Assembly: GCA_002309305.1 (NCBI GenBank)
Contig: DBWR01000073.1
Location: forward strand, 1 to 55,054
Direction: 5' to 3'
DNA: 55,054 bases
Source of the DNA: Treponema sp. UBA1233
GTDB taxonomy: Bacteria; Spirochaetota; Spirochaetia; Treponematales; Treponemataceae
The position numbers were made by a program, and so were the translations under genes. Numbering within the stretch: position 1 is the stretch's first letter; each line of letters begins with the position of its first letter. The notes under the pieces are model-generated. The model worked only from the letters and a program-made list of their open reading frames with translations, did no database searches and was not told the DNA's origin. Positions 35,756-44,063 of the stretch are shown piece after piece.

Positions 35756-37141
35756 ATGAAAAATCTATTAGGTATGCTGTTTATTTTGTTAGGTACTCTA
35801 TTTATCTTCAATGCATGTAGTATTAAGGAGAATAATCAAAGGAAGGAAGAACAAAAAATAGGAAAACCTTTGAGTTATGATGAGAAACAAATTGACAAAT
35901 ATAATATTGACAGTTATAAATGGTCTAATTCTGTTTCGGATGATGAGATTGTTGGTGATTATTTAAATTGCATAGGTGCTCATGAAATTTGTTCTATTAG
36001 AGGGAATTATACGAATTCAGGTAATTATGAAAAATTGTTAATCTTAGATCTTGATTATGATAACAGGAAAGGAGAGAGCTGTCATGTTGATAGCATTCAA
36101 TGCTTAATCATAAAAAATGACGGTGATTATAAAATGGTTTCTATCATTCCTGTTGCGGATATTGATAGTTATGTTATGTCCCCTGAAATTCAAAATTCTT
36201 TTCAAGAATGTAATGCTTCTCAGGATTTAAAAAATATAACGAATGGATGGATAGGTGATTTTTGTGGGATTGGTACTGAGCAAGTATTTTTCTATTCTGT
36301 AATTGCGAGTAATTACGTTCTGTCAATATATGCCTATGATGGAAATAAGTTTGTCAGTACTTTTGTTGATGAAAATTTTACTGATGATTTGATAATAAGG
36401 GAAATTGATTTTAAGGAAAAAAGCTTTGTATATGAAAAAACTTTATTGAATGGATTGAAAATATTAAAAAAAGCAAATTGGAATTCTGTAAATTATAATT
36501 TTACTGTTTCTTTTGAACGAGAATATTCTGTAGATTATACAGCGGAAGAAATTATAGATAGCTATGTTAGTGATATGGGACTTCGTATAGTGTCAAAAAT
36601 TGATGGAAATTTCATGGGTTCACGGAATTATGAGTGTATTTTGTTTTTGGAATCGAGTGAACAATCTTCCGACCTCGAGCAATATATTGATATTATCCAA
36701 TGTGTTGAAATAGGAAACTGTGAATTAAATAAAATCTTAAAAGTTAAAGATTTGCCATTCAGGGAATATGCAAAGGTAAAACCAAATCTTGGTGATGAAT
36801 CAAATGAATTATTGCCAATTCCCTTGAATATGAAAAGATACCAGAATGGATGGTTTGGTGATTTTTGTCGTTTAGGGACAGATCAACTTGCTGTAGTGTA
36901 TTATCCAATATCAAATGATATTAGAGTTTCAGATGTTTCAAAAATTATGATTTTTGCTTATGATTATGACTCTTTTAAAGTAATCTTTGAAGATGTTAAA
37001 GATGAATATCCATTAAAAATCCAATCATATGATGGGGAAGAAAGATCGTTTAAATACTTAATTGATAATGGGAATAATAAAATAGAAAAATACGCTAAAT
37101 GGAATTCTGAAACTCGTACATTTGAACTGGAGAGTTTATAA
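35756..37141 (+). CDS. duplicated-domain lipoprotein, candidate immunity protein
   Basis: This 461-residue protein has a lipobox (LFIFNAC, Cys21). It contains an internal duplication with a period of about 200 residues: NGWIGDFCGIGTEQ near 163 recurs as NGWFGDFCRLGTDQ near 363. Each copy is followed by an AYD stretch and a Phe-rich strand region. The gene is strongly AT-rich, like the RHS tail before it. It starts 87 bases after the RHS stop with AAGGAG upstream. If the RHS tail attacks peptidoglycan, a periplasm-facing lipoprotein here is the obvious immunity candidate. No family recognised. Confidence 0.65.
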   Translation: MKNLLGMLFILLGTLFIFNACSIKENNQRKEEQKIGKPLSYDEKQIDKYNIDSYKWSNSVSDDEIVGDYLNCIGAHEICSIRGNYTNSGNYEKLLILDLDYDNRKGESCHVDSIQCLIIKNDGDYKMVSIIPVADIDSYVMSPEIQNSFQECNASQDLKNITNGWIGDFCGIGTEQVFFYSVIASNYVLSIYAYDGNKFVSTFVDENFTDDLIIREIDFKEKSFVYEKTLLNGLKILKKANWNSVNYNFTVSFEREYSVDYTAEEIIDSYVSDMGLRIVSKIDGNFMGSRNYECILFLESSEQSSDLEQYIDIIQCVEIGNCELNKILKVKDLPFREYAKVKPNLGDESNELLPIPLNMKRYQNGWFGDFCRLGTDQLAVVYYPISNDIRVSDVSKIMIFAYDYDSFKVIFEDVKDEYPLKIQSYDGEERSFKYLIDNGNNKIEKYAKWNSETRTFELESL

Positions 37142-37223
37142 AAAAATATGGATAAAATTTCTTTAAGGATGAAGATGATTTCTGTTTTTTTTTGAATAAT
37201 CTTTTTTTTAGAGTGTTAAAACC

Positions 37224-37259
37224 AAACCACAGGCAGACCAACCACCTACCTGTGGGTTT
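37224..37259. repeat. hairpin element with a CAACCACC loop, upstream copy
   Basis: AAACCACAGGCAG and CTACCTGTGGGTTT form an imperfect stem (one bulge, one mismatch) around ACCAACCAC. It is related to the hairpin at 38018-38050, so the gene between them is bracketed by the two copies. A T-run lies before rather than after the stem on the plus strand, so termination of the upstream gene is uncertain. Confidence 0.5.
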
Positions 37260-37294
37260 ATGGAAAAGATTATTGAAAGTGGAGGTAAGATAAA

Positions 37295-38005
37295 ATGTAT
37301 TTAAGGAAAAAGAGTCTTGTTGTTTTCTCATTTTTTATTCTTATGATAGCTTCGTGTGTAATTGCCGAGAATGGACAAGATGTGTCTAAGCTCCTGGATG
37401 GTCATAATGTTACCGTTCAAGGAGGGATGGAAGGTAATTCGCTTAATTTCATTTCCATAGGACTTGATTCTGATGCTGATGGATTAGGTGATATTGTAAT
37501 GGTGTTTTTTGATAAGAACTATCAAATATTAAATTATTACAAAGGGCAACGTACATCTTCTGTTGCGCTAATTGATTACAATGATAAGTTTGTTGTTTTT
37601 AGGATAAATACGGGAAAAGGTGATCGTGGAATTGTGGCTTATAATATCAAAAAAAATAAATTTGATGAATATCAAATACCTTATGCATGGATGTATAATT
37701 TATTTATAAAGGATTCTTTAGCATTTTTTTCTTCAGAGATGGGGCATCCGCATTTGAATTATATAGATTTGAAGAAGAAAAAAATGTTTTCATTCGAAGA
37801 TATTGATTGCGAATGTGCTGAATTCGGTGTTTATAAGAATAAAGTCTACGCATGTTCTCCAACCAAAGATTTGGTGTATCGCTTTACGGGTAAAGGATTT
37901 GTAAAAGAAGAAAAAATTGATAAAACTAAAATACAAACCAGTTGTCATGTGATAGATGATTTTAAGATTGATGAAGGTGTTTTGGATAGATTGGGGATAA
38001 GATAA
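37295..38005 (+). CDS. secreted protein of unknown function, possible immunity or accessory protein
   Basis: This 236-residue protein has an N-terminal signal (KSLVVFSFFILMIASC, then VIAENGQ) that could be cut by signal peptidase I or read as a relaxed lipobox. The mature part looks like a small beta-propeller-type protein: repeated strands with Asp/Gly turns (FISIGLDSDADGLGDIVMVF; VVFRINTGKGDRGIVAYNI). GGAGG lies upstream of the ATG. It is AT-rich and sits as a one-gene unit between two related hairpins behind the RHS toxin and the duplicated-domain lipoprotein. Confidence 0.6.
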   Translation: MYLRKKSLVVFSFFILMIASCVIAENGQDVSKLLDGHNVTVQGGMEGNSLNFISIGLDSDADGLGDIVMVFFDKNYQILNYYKGQRTSSVALIDYNDKFVVFRINTGKGDRGIVAYNIKKNKFDEYQIPYAWMYNLFIKDSLAFFSSEMGHPHLNYIDLKKKKMFSFEDIDCECAEFGVYKNKVYACSPTKDLVYRFTGKGFVKEEKIDKTKIQTSCHVIDDFKIDEGVLDRLGIR

Positions 38006-38017
38006 TCTTGCTGTATT

Positions 38018-38062
38018 AACCACAGACAGCACAACCACCTGTCTGTGGTTTAAAGTTTTTTT
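38018..38062 (+). terminator. strong hairpin terminator, downstream copy of the CAACCACC-loop element
   Basis: AACCACAGACAG and CTGTCTGTGGTT form a perfect 12-base stem around CACAACCAC, followed within a few bases by a run of T. It is placed 13 bases after the stop of the 236-residue protein gene. Confidence 0.8.
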
Positions 38063-38198
38063 ATTAAAATACCTATTTAATCAAGAAATGTGTCTTGTTG
38101 ATAAGTATTATTTGATTCTGTTAAAAAAAACATTTCAGAAAGAGGGTTAATTGTTCGATATAAAACTAGATTAAAGTATTTTTATAAAATTGGGAGAA

Positions 38199-38462
38199 AT
38201 GATGAAAGTTTTGAGGGAAAGTGACTTAAGTCATTCCAGATGGGATTCATTATCTGACAACAATCGTAAAAGTATTTGTGATTCTGTTTTGGGCCGTTCT
38301 TGCATTCATAGGAAAAGCATTAAATCGATTTGCTGTTTGTGGGGCGGCATATTTAGAAAACGTAAAGTCTTGTATCAAAACCTTAATGAAAAGGAATATG
38401 AGGAAAATGACCTCCGGGGAAAGATTGCTTTCGAATCCGGAGGCATGAACCAGTGTAATTAG
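38199..38462 (+). pseudogene. doubtful or decayed small gene
   Basis: An ATG at 38199/38202 with GGGAG upstream opens an 86-87-residue frame rich in Arg, Ser and Cys that looks unlike a folded protein. In another frame, about 38237-38446, the same DNA encodes a better-looking segment with a transmembrane helix (VKVFVILFWAVLAFIGKALN) but without a start. This suggests a frameshifted remnant of a small membrane protein gene. I cannot name it. Confidence 0.25.
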
Positions 38463-39958
38463 AGGGGGATGTTTCCGTGCTTTTTGCATGGGGCGTTGTT
38501 TTCCTTTTTGTTGGAAAGGAATTCCAGGCTTCTTGCAATACGGCTTCTTGTTTCCTCCGGGTTGATGATCTCGCTGATGTAATCGCGTTCGGCGGCGATT
38601 GTCGGAGTCATGATGGTATCCTTGTATTCCTGTGACTTTTGGGCTACAAATTCAGCTTGGGCAGGATCCTTCATTTCCTTGGCATAGAGGATTCCCAATG
38701 CACCTTCTGCACCCATAACCGCAATCTCTGCTTTTGGCCATGCGTAAACGAAGTCCGCTCCCAGATGCTTTGAGCACATTGCGATGTATGCTCCACCGTA
38801 AGCCTTTCTTGTGATGACGCTTACTTTGGGAACTGTAGCCTCGCTGTATGCATAGATTACTTTTGCGCCATGACGTATGATTCCCTTTTGTTCTTCATCC
38901 GGACCAGGAAGGAATCCCGGCACGTCAACGAATGTAACAAGTGGAATTTCGTATGCGTCGCAGTAGCGGACAAAGCGTGCAATCTTGTCTGATGAATCGC
39001 AGTTCAGGAGGCCTCCCCATGTCGCGGGATTGTTTGCAACTATTCCAACTGATTTGCCTTCGATTTTTGCAAAGCCGACTACGGACATTTGTGCAAATTC
39101 CTTCATCACCTCAAAGAATGAATCATCGTCCACAACGCAGTCAATCACTTCCCTGATGTCATATCCCTTCTTGCTTTCTTCCGGAAGGACTGTGGCGATT
39201 TTCTTTGTCTTCTTGCTTTCGTCGTATTTGAATTTTATGTCGGCAACAATTTCTTCGCCGTAGTAGTGGGGGATGTAGTCAAGGAGCTTCCTTACCTGCT
39301 CGTAGCATTCTGCTTCTGTGGATGAACGGAAATGTGCGACTCCGCTTTTGCTTGAATGAATCTCTGCTCCACCAAGTTCTTCTGCCGTGATGTCCATTGA
39401 AAGGACGCTCTTTACGACTTTTGGACCTGTGATGAAGAGCTGGCTGATTTTGTCCACTGCGAAAATAAAGTCTGTGATTCCAGGTGAATAAACTGCTCCA
39501 CCCGCACATGGACCTGCAATTATGCTGATCTGAGGTACTGTTCCCGAGGCCCTCACGTTCTGATAAAACAAGTCTCCATAACCGCAAAGGGCGTCAACAC
39601 CTTCCTGAATGCGCGCTCCACCCGAATCATTGATTCCGATGACTGGACAGCGTGCTTCTATCGCCTTGTTGATGAGTTCCGCAATTTTCTGACCGTGAAC
39701 CTTTCCGAGGCTTCCTCCCTGAACGGTAAAGTCCTGGGCATAGACGGCCACTTTTTTGCCGTTGATTTTTCCAAAACCGGTTATTACGCCGTCGTAGGGG
39801 ATTTTCTTTTGATCCATTCCAAAACTCGTGCAGTTGTGTCTTGCGGCGGAATAGATTTCAAAAAAACTGTCTTTGTCGCAAAGTGCGTTGATTCTCTCGA
39901 TGGCATGAAGTTTGCCTTTTTCGTGCTGTTTTTCCAGATTGTAAGTGTTGTCTGACAT
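38459..39958 (-). CDS. biotin-dependent acyl-CoA carboxyltransferase (MmdA/PccB type)
   Basis: This 499-residue protein of the carboxyltransferase superfamily has both crotonase-like halves. The first shows FTVQGGSLGKVHGQKI, INDSGGARIQEGVDAL and IAGPCAGGAVYSPGITDF. The second shows NNPATWGGLLNCDSSDK, FVDVPGFLPGPDEE and ITRKAYGGAYIAMCSK. It moves CO2 between carboxybiotin and an acyl-CoA, in propionyl-CoA carboxylase or in the sodium-pumping methylmalonyl-CoA decarboxylase. No biotin carrier or membrane subunit is adjacent, so the complex cannot be fixed from this window. AGGAG upstream supports the ATG at 39958. Confidence 0.9.
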   Translation of the reverse strand: MSDNTYNLEKQHEKGKLHAIERINALCDKDSFFEIYSAARHNCTSFGMDQKKIPYDGVITGFGKINGKKVAVYAQDFTVQGGSLGKVHGQKIAELINKAIEARCPVIGINDSGGARIQEGVDALCGYGDLFYQNVRASGTVPQISIIAGPCAGGAVYSPGITDFIFAVDKISQLFITGPKVVKSVLSMDITAEELGGAEIHSSKSGVAHFRSSTEAECYEQVRKLLDYIPHYYGEEIVADIKFKYDESKKTKKIATVLPEESKKGYDIREVIDCVVDDDSFFEVMKEFAQMSVVGFAKIEGKSVGIVANNPATWGGLLNCDSSDKIARFVRYCDAYEIPLVTFVDVPGFLPGPDEEQKGIIRHGAKVIYAYSEATVPKVSVITRKAYGGAYIAMCSKHLGADFVYAWPKAEIAVMGAEGALGILYAKEMKDPAQAEFVAQKSQEYKDTIMTPTIAAERDYISEIINPEETRSRIARSLEFLSNKKENNAPCKKHGNIPL

Positions 39959-40070
39959 GTTTGTCTCCTGGGGAAATATTGAAAAACCCGATGGCGAGTT
40001 TCAACTATAGGAGAGTATATAACGTCTTTTGCATTTAGTCAATATGACAAAAAGTGTAAAACTGTCAAAA

Positions 40071-41906
40071 TTAGAACTGTGTGGACAAAGATTCCTGAAT
40101 CATTACCTTTTGTGCCTCAAGGATTTCGCTGTTTGTGGGAATCCAGGGGTAGGTGACCCTCATTTCGTTGGCCGTTACGACAGGATCCTTGTCGATGTCC
40201 CTTCCTTCAAAAGTGTTCTGGTAATCCTTGAGGAAGGTCGCATAGTCTATGAGGATTGCCGGGCTGGTCGTTTCCTGTATGTCGGTGATGATCCAGCGGT
40301 CCTTCTTGAATTCGAGGCTTACCGTATCGTTGTGGTAGGTCACGGACAATACCGTTTCGTCCTCGTTATAGAGCAGGGCATAGCTTACGGGTACTGTGAT
40401 TTTGTCGCCGTCCTTAACTTCCTTGCCGTCTTCTTCCGTGATTGCCTTGGGATGGGTGTTTTTTGCAGGTGCGGTAAAGAAAAGGCTGCCCTTGTTTGTC
40501 CTGATTGAAAAATCTGCCAGTCCGTAAATCCTGTAATGTCCATCGTAGTTGAAGTTCATCCATCTGGCGGGAGACACGATTTTTTGGGTTACATCGTATG
40601 CGGCCAGAGTTTTGCCTGCAACGAACATTCTTGATGCAACGTCTTCCATTTCGGAAGTCTTGCTGCCGCTTGAACATTCATGCATTGCCTGGCTGTCCAT
40701 GTTGTTCACTCCACTGTAGAACATTTCGATTGTCTCTGTGGAAGTGAGTCCCTTGGATGTCGGGTTTTCCGAATTGCTCTTTGCGATGGAAGCTGCGGTT
40801 ATGAGCCCTATTACGATTACGGCTGCCGATATCAGTAGTGGAATCCTTGCTGAACGGATCCAGCGCTTTACGGCCAGCTTCTTTTTGAACTGTTCCTCAC
40901 GTTTTTTGTTTTTCTTTTCAAACAGTTCAGAAGAAACCTTAGATTTCCTGATTACTGGGTTCAGTTTTCCGTGCGGTGGAATCTCTCCGCTTTCGGTAAG
41001 TCCCAGCTCGCGGTACAGGGTTTCAAGCGGGAAGACAAGTTCATATCCTGGACCGAGGCTTTTTTCCTCATCCTCTTTGCCGTCCGTTTCTTTTTCCACG
41101 ATGATTGATGTGATTTTTCCGGACAGGGTGGGTGCCTGTCTTTTTCCGGTTTTCCTGTTCCTGACCAGTGCCTTGCGCTGAATGCTGTTGTCAACAAACG
41201 AAGAAAGGTTTTCGTCCAGAGCCCAGACCGATGCGGCTAGCGGTGTGTAGTTTGCATCCACTATGTCCATGTGCCTCTTTTCGGGATCTGTTTCCGTGAA
41301 CGGGAGTCTTCCTGTTAAAAGGCGGTATGCTATAACGCATTGGGTGTACCTTATTGCGGCATCTTTCCTGAGCGTGGGGTTTATGTAGAATCCCTGGTGT
41401 TCCGAGTATTCCTTTTCGCCAGTGCACTGTGTTGAAGTTTCCAGATGAATGAGGGGTACGAATACAATCTGCGTGCAGTCGTCCGAGATTACGATTCCAC
41501 CGGCGCCGATGTTTTCTATGTCTTCCTTCTGCTGGATTGCGGCTTCCATTGCAGAACAGACCGCCGCCCCCGCCAGCTGAATCTGGGCCCGTTCACCGTC
41601 ACTCAGGTTTCTTGCTGCATCCCTGTCGAACAGGCTTTTCAGCGTGTTTCCCGAAAATGCCTTTCCCTGAAGGACTACGGTTTCGTTTGCCTTTCGTTCA
41701 ACATCGGAAACGGTTCCTGTATGGGTTTTGACGGATGTATCTGTAAATCCCCATGGTTCAAATACCCAGCCATCCGAAGTCTTTCTTGCAAGCCTGCCTT
41801 TTTCGGACAGTTTTTCCGCATTTACGGATCTTGCATAACTCCTTTGCGTCATTGAGGTATCTAACTTGATTAATCGGTCTTCTACAAATACTATCTGTTT
41901 TGCCAT
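40071..41906 (-). CDS. single-span membrane protein with a possible kinase-like cytoplasmic domain, next to HflKC
   Basis: This 611-residue protein has a cytoplasmic region of about 350 residues, a Lys/Arg-rich stretch, one helix (IPLLISAAVIVIGLITAAS) and a ~230-residue extracytoplasmic domain. The N-terminal half has features reminiscent of a degenerate protein-kinase C-lobe: IENIGAGGIVISDDCTQIVF resembles the strand before a DFG site, and TQCVIAYRLLTGRLPF resembles helix F. No catalytic residues are intact, so I treat it as a possible pseudokinase. It starts two bases after the hflC stop codon and is probably co-transcribed with hflKC, suggesting a role with this membrane-protease regulator. 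Confidence 0.65.
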   Translation of the reverse strand: MAKQIVFVEDRLIKLDTSMTQRSYARSVNAEKLSEKGRLARKTSDGWVFEPWGFTDTSVKTHTGTVSDVERKANETVVLQGKAFSGNTLKSLFDRDAARNLSDGERAQIQLAGAAVCSAMEAAIQQKEDIENIGAGGIVISDDCTQIVFVPLIHLETSTQCTGEKEYSEHQGFYINPTLRKDAAIRYTQCVIAYRLLTGRLPFTETDPEKRHMDIVDANYTPLAASVWALDENLSSFVDNSIQRKALVRNRKTGKRQAPTLSGKITSIIVEKETDGKEDEEKSLGPGYELVFPLETLYRELGLTESGEIPPHGKLNPVIRKSKVSSELFEKKNKKREEQFKKKLAVKRWIRSARIPLLISAAVIVIGLITAASIAKSNSENPTSKGLTSTETIEMFYSGVNNMDSQAMHECSSGSKTSEMEDVASRMFVAGKTLAAYDVTQKIVSPARWMNFNYDGHYRIYGLADFSIRTNKGSLFFTAPAKNTHPKAITEEDGKEVKDGDKITVPVSYALLYNEDETVLSVTYHNDTVSLEFKKDRWIITDIQETTSPAILIDYATFLKDYQNTFEGRDIDKDPVVTANEMRVTYPWIPTNSEILEAQKVMIQESLSTQF

Positions 41907-41908
41907 GT

Positions 41909-42913
41909 TTACCTGCTGCCGTTTGGCCCGTAAAGATACTTGAAGTAATCCATGTTTGTGCTGAATGTCGGATCAAATGAATCCATCGTTGACTTGTATG
42001 ATTCAAGGCTCTTCCAGAACTCATAGAATTCGGGGTCGCGGCTGTATGCCTCGTTGTAGATTGCGGCTGCCTCTGCGTCTGCCTTACCCTTTGTTTCCTC
42101 GCTTACACGATAGGCTTCACTTTCTATGGTGCGCTTTTCGTTTTCCATCTTACCTATCCATTCTGCACGGCGTCCTTCGCCAAGTGAACGGTACTGCTGG
42201 GCCACCTGGTTCCTTTCCTTGATCATGCGGCTGTAAACTGATTCCGTAAGCTCATCCGAATACTTTATCTGGCGGGGAACTATGTCGATCAGCTCAATTC
42301 CATATTCAGCCTCATTCTTGCGGGCTTCCTCGGTCATTTCCTGACAGAGCTTTTCCCTTCCCTTGGTTACGATTTCGTTGCTGCTTCCTCCTGCGGCAAG
42401 TGCGGAAAGTTCCTGCGTCACGTCGTCGTCCAGACCTTCGAGCTGGCTTGCGGCGTCAACCTGTATTTCGTTTATGATGTTGCTGTTGCGGACGATTTCA
42501 CTCAGGCGGTTTCTTGTGATTACCGTGCGTGTTGCGGAGTCGATGATGTCGCTGAGCTTTGGATATGAGCTTTCCACCGTCTTGAATGAGCGGTAGAATT
42601 GGGCCGGATCCGCTATCCTCCAGCGTGTGGTGGTGTCAACTACGATGAACTGGTTTTCCTTTGTCGGGATGCGTTCGGTGTCTCCGTTGAGTGAAAGAAT
42701 CTTTGAGGGGAAGCGGGTTACTGAGTCGATGATCGGAATGCGTATGTAAAGTCCTGCTTCTGTCCTTGTTGCGACAATGGAACCAAGTCTGGAAACTACA
42801 GCCTGCTCGCCTTCGTTGATGATGTAGAAAGGTCCTGCGGCAAAGAACAGGATGACCAGAAGGGCTACGACTCCCAGCAATATATAAAACTTAGATGGCT
42901 TTTTCATTTTCAT
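41909..42913 (-). CDS. hflC: HflC, SPFH-domain regulator of the FtsH protease
   Basis: This 334-residue protein has an N-terminal membrane anchor (FYILLGVVALLVILFFAAG) and an SPFH/band-7 domain: INEGEQAVVSRLGSIVATRT, then DTTTRWRIADPAQFYRSF and RTVITRNRLSEIVRNS. A coiled-coil segment follows (ESEAYRVSEETKGKADAEAA). It is expected to form a large cage with HflK around FtsH at the inner membrane. It follows hflK after 13 bases and precedes the 611-residue membrane protein gene. Confidence 0.92.
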   Translation of the reverse strand: MKMKKPSKFYILLGVVALLVILFFAAGPFYIINEGEQAVVSRLGSIVATRTEAGLYIRIPIIDSVTRFPSKILSLNGDTERIPTKENQFIVVDTTTRWRIADPAQFYRSFKTVESSYPKLSDIIDSATRTVITRNRLSEIVRNSNIINEIQVDAASQLEGLDDDVTQELSALAAGGSSNEIVTKGREKLCQEMTEEARKNEAEYGIELIDIVPRQIKYSDELTESVYSRMIKERNQVAQQYRSLGEGRRAEWIGKMENEKRTIESEAYRVSEETKGKADAEAAAIYNEAYSRDPEFYEFWKSLESYKSTMDSFDPTFSTNMDYFKYLYGPNGSR

Positions 42914-42926
42914 TCTCCTTTCTGTC

Positions 42927-43901
42927 TTACTGTCCCAGATTTTTCAATGGAAGGAAGTTTTCAAGCTCACCGTCGATGAGTGTCGGCTTCTTGTCTCCAT
43001 CCTGGCTGTTGAACAGCTCTTCCATGGTTTCAAGATAAAGGCGCTCGCGGGTGACTTTTGGTGCCTTGCGGTATTCCTCGTATACGGCATTGAACCTTGC
43101 AACGTCTCCCTTTGCCTTGTTGATTCTTTCTGCGGCATATCCTTCCGCAACCTGAACCTGACGGTCGGCCTCACCTTTTGCACGCGGGACTTCGGCATAA
43201 TAGCTTTCCATACCCTCGTTGATGAAGCGGTTCATGTCCTGAATTGCCTTGTTTACGTCTTCAAATGCTTCCTGAACGCCAACCGGTGGGATGATGTTCT
43301 GGAATTTGACTTCGGTTACCGTGATGCCCATGTTCAGCTTCTTGAACTGGTTGTTCATGTTTTCCACGGCGTAATTTTCGATTGTGGAGCGGGCGTTGCT
43401 CATGACGTCGAGGATTGCCCTGTCTCCTATGAGTGCGTTGACTACCGAGCGGCTGATTGAGCGGATGGTGTCAGTCCTGTCCTCAACTGAGAAAAGCCAT
43501 GCCTTGGGGTCAACAATCCTGTACTGGATGCTCCATTCCACGTCAACGATGTTGAGGTCTCCTGTGAGCATGGTTGACTCGGATGTGATTCCGTTCTGGT
43601 ACTGGTTTGTGACTCCAGCCTTTTCCGTGCGGAATCCGAACTGTTCCGTGCGTACGATCTGGTTTCCGTCCACTATGTATTTCTTGTCAATTCCGAACGG
43701 CAGCTTAAAGTGCAGTCCGGGACCAAGGGTCTTTGTGTAGGCGCCGAAGCGTGTTATGACTGCCTGCTGTGATTCGTCCACTATGAATGCGCTGGAGAAT
43801 GCACAGACTGCAATTATGACCACTAAAAGGATTGCTATGAAATTTGAAGGTTTTATCATCTTTTTTACAGAACCTTGTGCCTGATTGTTTTGTTCCATCA
43901 A
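42927..43901 (-). CDS. hflK: HflK, SPFH-domain regulator of the FtsH protease
   Basis: This 324-residue protein has one N-terminal helix (NFIAILLVVIIAVCAFSSAF) and the band-7 domain with VDESQQAVITRFGAYTKTLG, LHFKLPFGIDKKY, VEWSIQYRIVDPKAWLFSV and a late VQVAEGYAAERINKAKGD coiled coil. It lacks the long Gly-rich N-terminus of enterobacterial HflK, which is common outside proteobacteria. First gene of the HflKC-membrane protein unit, with AGGAG upstream of the ATG. Confidence 0.92.
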   Translation of the reverse strand: MMEQNNQAQGSVKKMIKPSNFIAILLVVIIAVCAFSSAFIVDESQQAVITRFGAYTKTLGPGLHFKLPFGIDKKYIVDGNQIVRTEQFGFRTEKAGVTNQYQNGITSESTMLTGDLNIVDVEWSIQYRIVDPKAWLFSVEDRTDTIRSISRSVVNALIGDRAILDVMSNARSTIENYAVENMNNQFKKLNMGITVTEVKFQNIIPPVGVQEAFEDVNKAIQDMNRFINEGMESYYAEVPRAKGEADRQVQVAEGYAAERINKAKGDVARFNAVYEEYRKAPKVTRERLYLETMEELFNSQDGDKKPTLIDGELENFLPLKNLGQ

Positions 43902-43988
43902 GAACTCCTTTTTTGCAAATGTAAGTCATGGGAAAATCAAATCCCATACCTAAAATATAAGAAAAAATCGATGGAAATACAAGACTAA

Positions 43989-44031
43989 AAATAAAAAAAC
44001 CGCAGAAAACAGTCTGATGTCGTCTGCGGTT
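43989..44031 (-). terminator. rho-independent terminator of groEL
   Basis: On the minus strand, AACCGCAGA and TCTGCGGTT form a GC-rich stem with a loop, directly followed by seven T. It lies about 35 bases after the groEL stop and before hflK. Confidence 0.88.
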
Positions 44032-44063
44032 GTCTGTCTGATTGGTTCAGGCTATGGATTAGA

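Noticed and set aside
37224..38050. Integron attC sites
   Set aside because: Treponemes can carry integrons, but the core-site ends do not fit RYYYAAC/GTTRRRY and no integrase is present.
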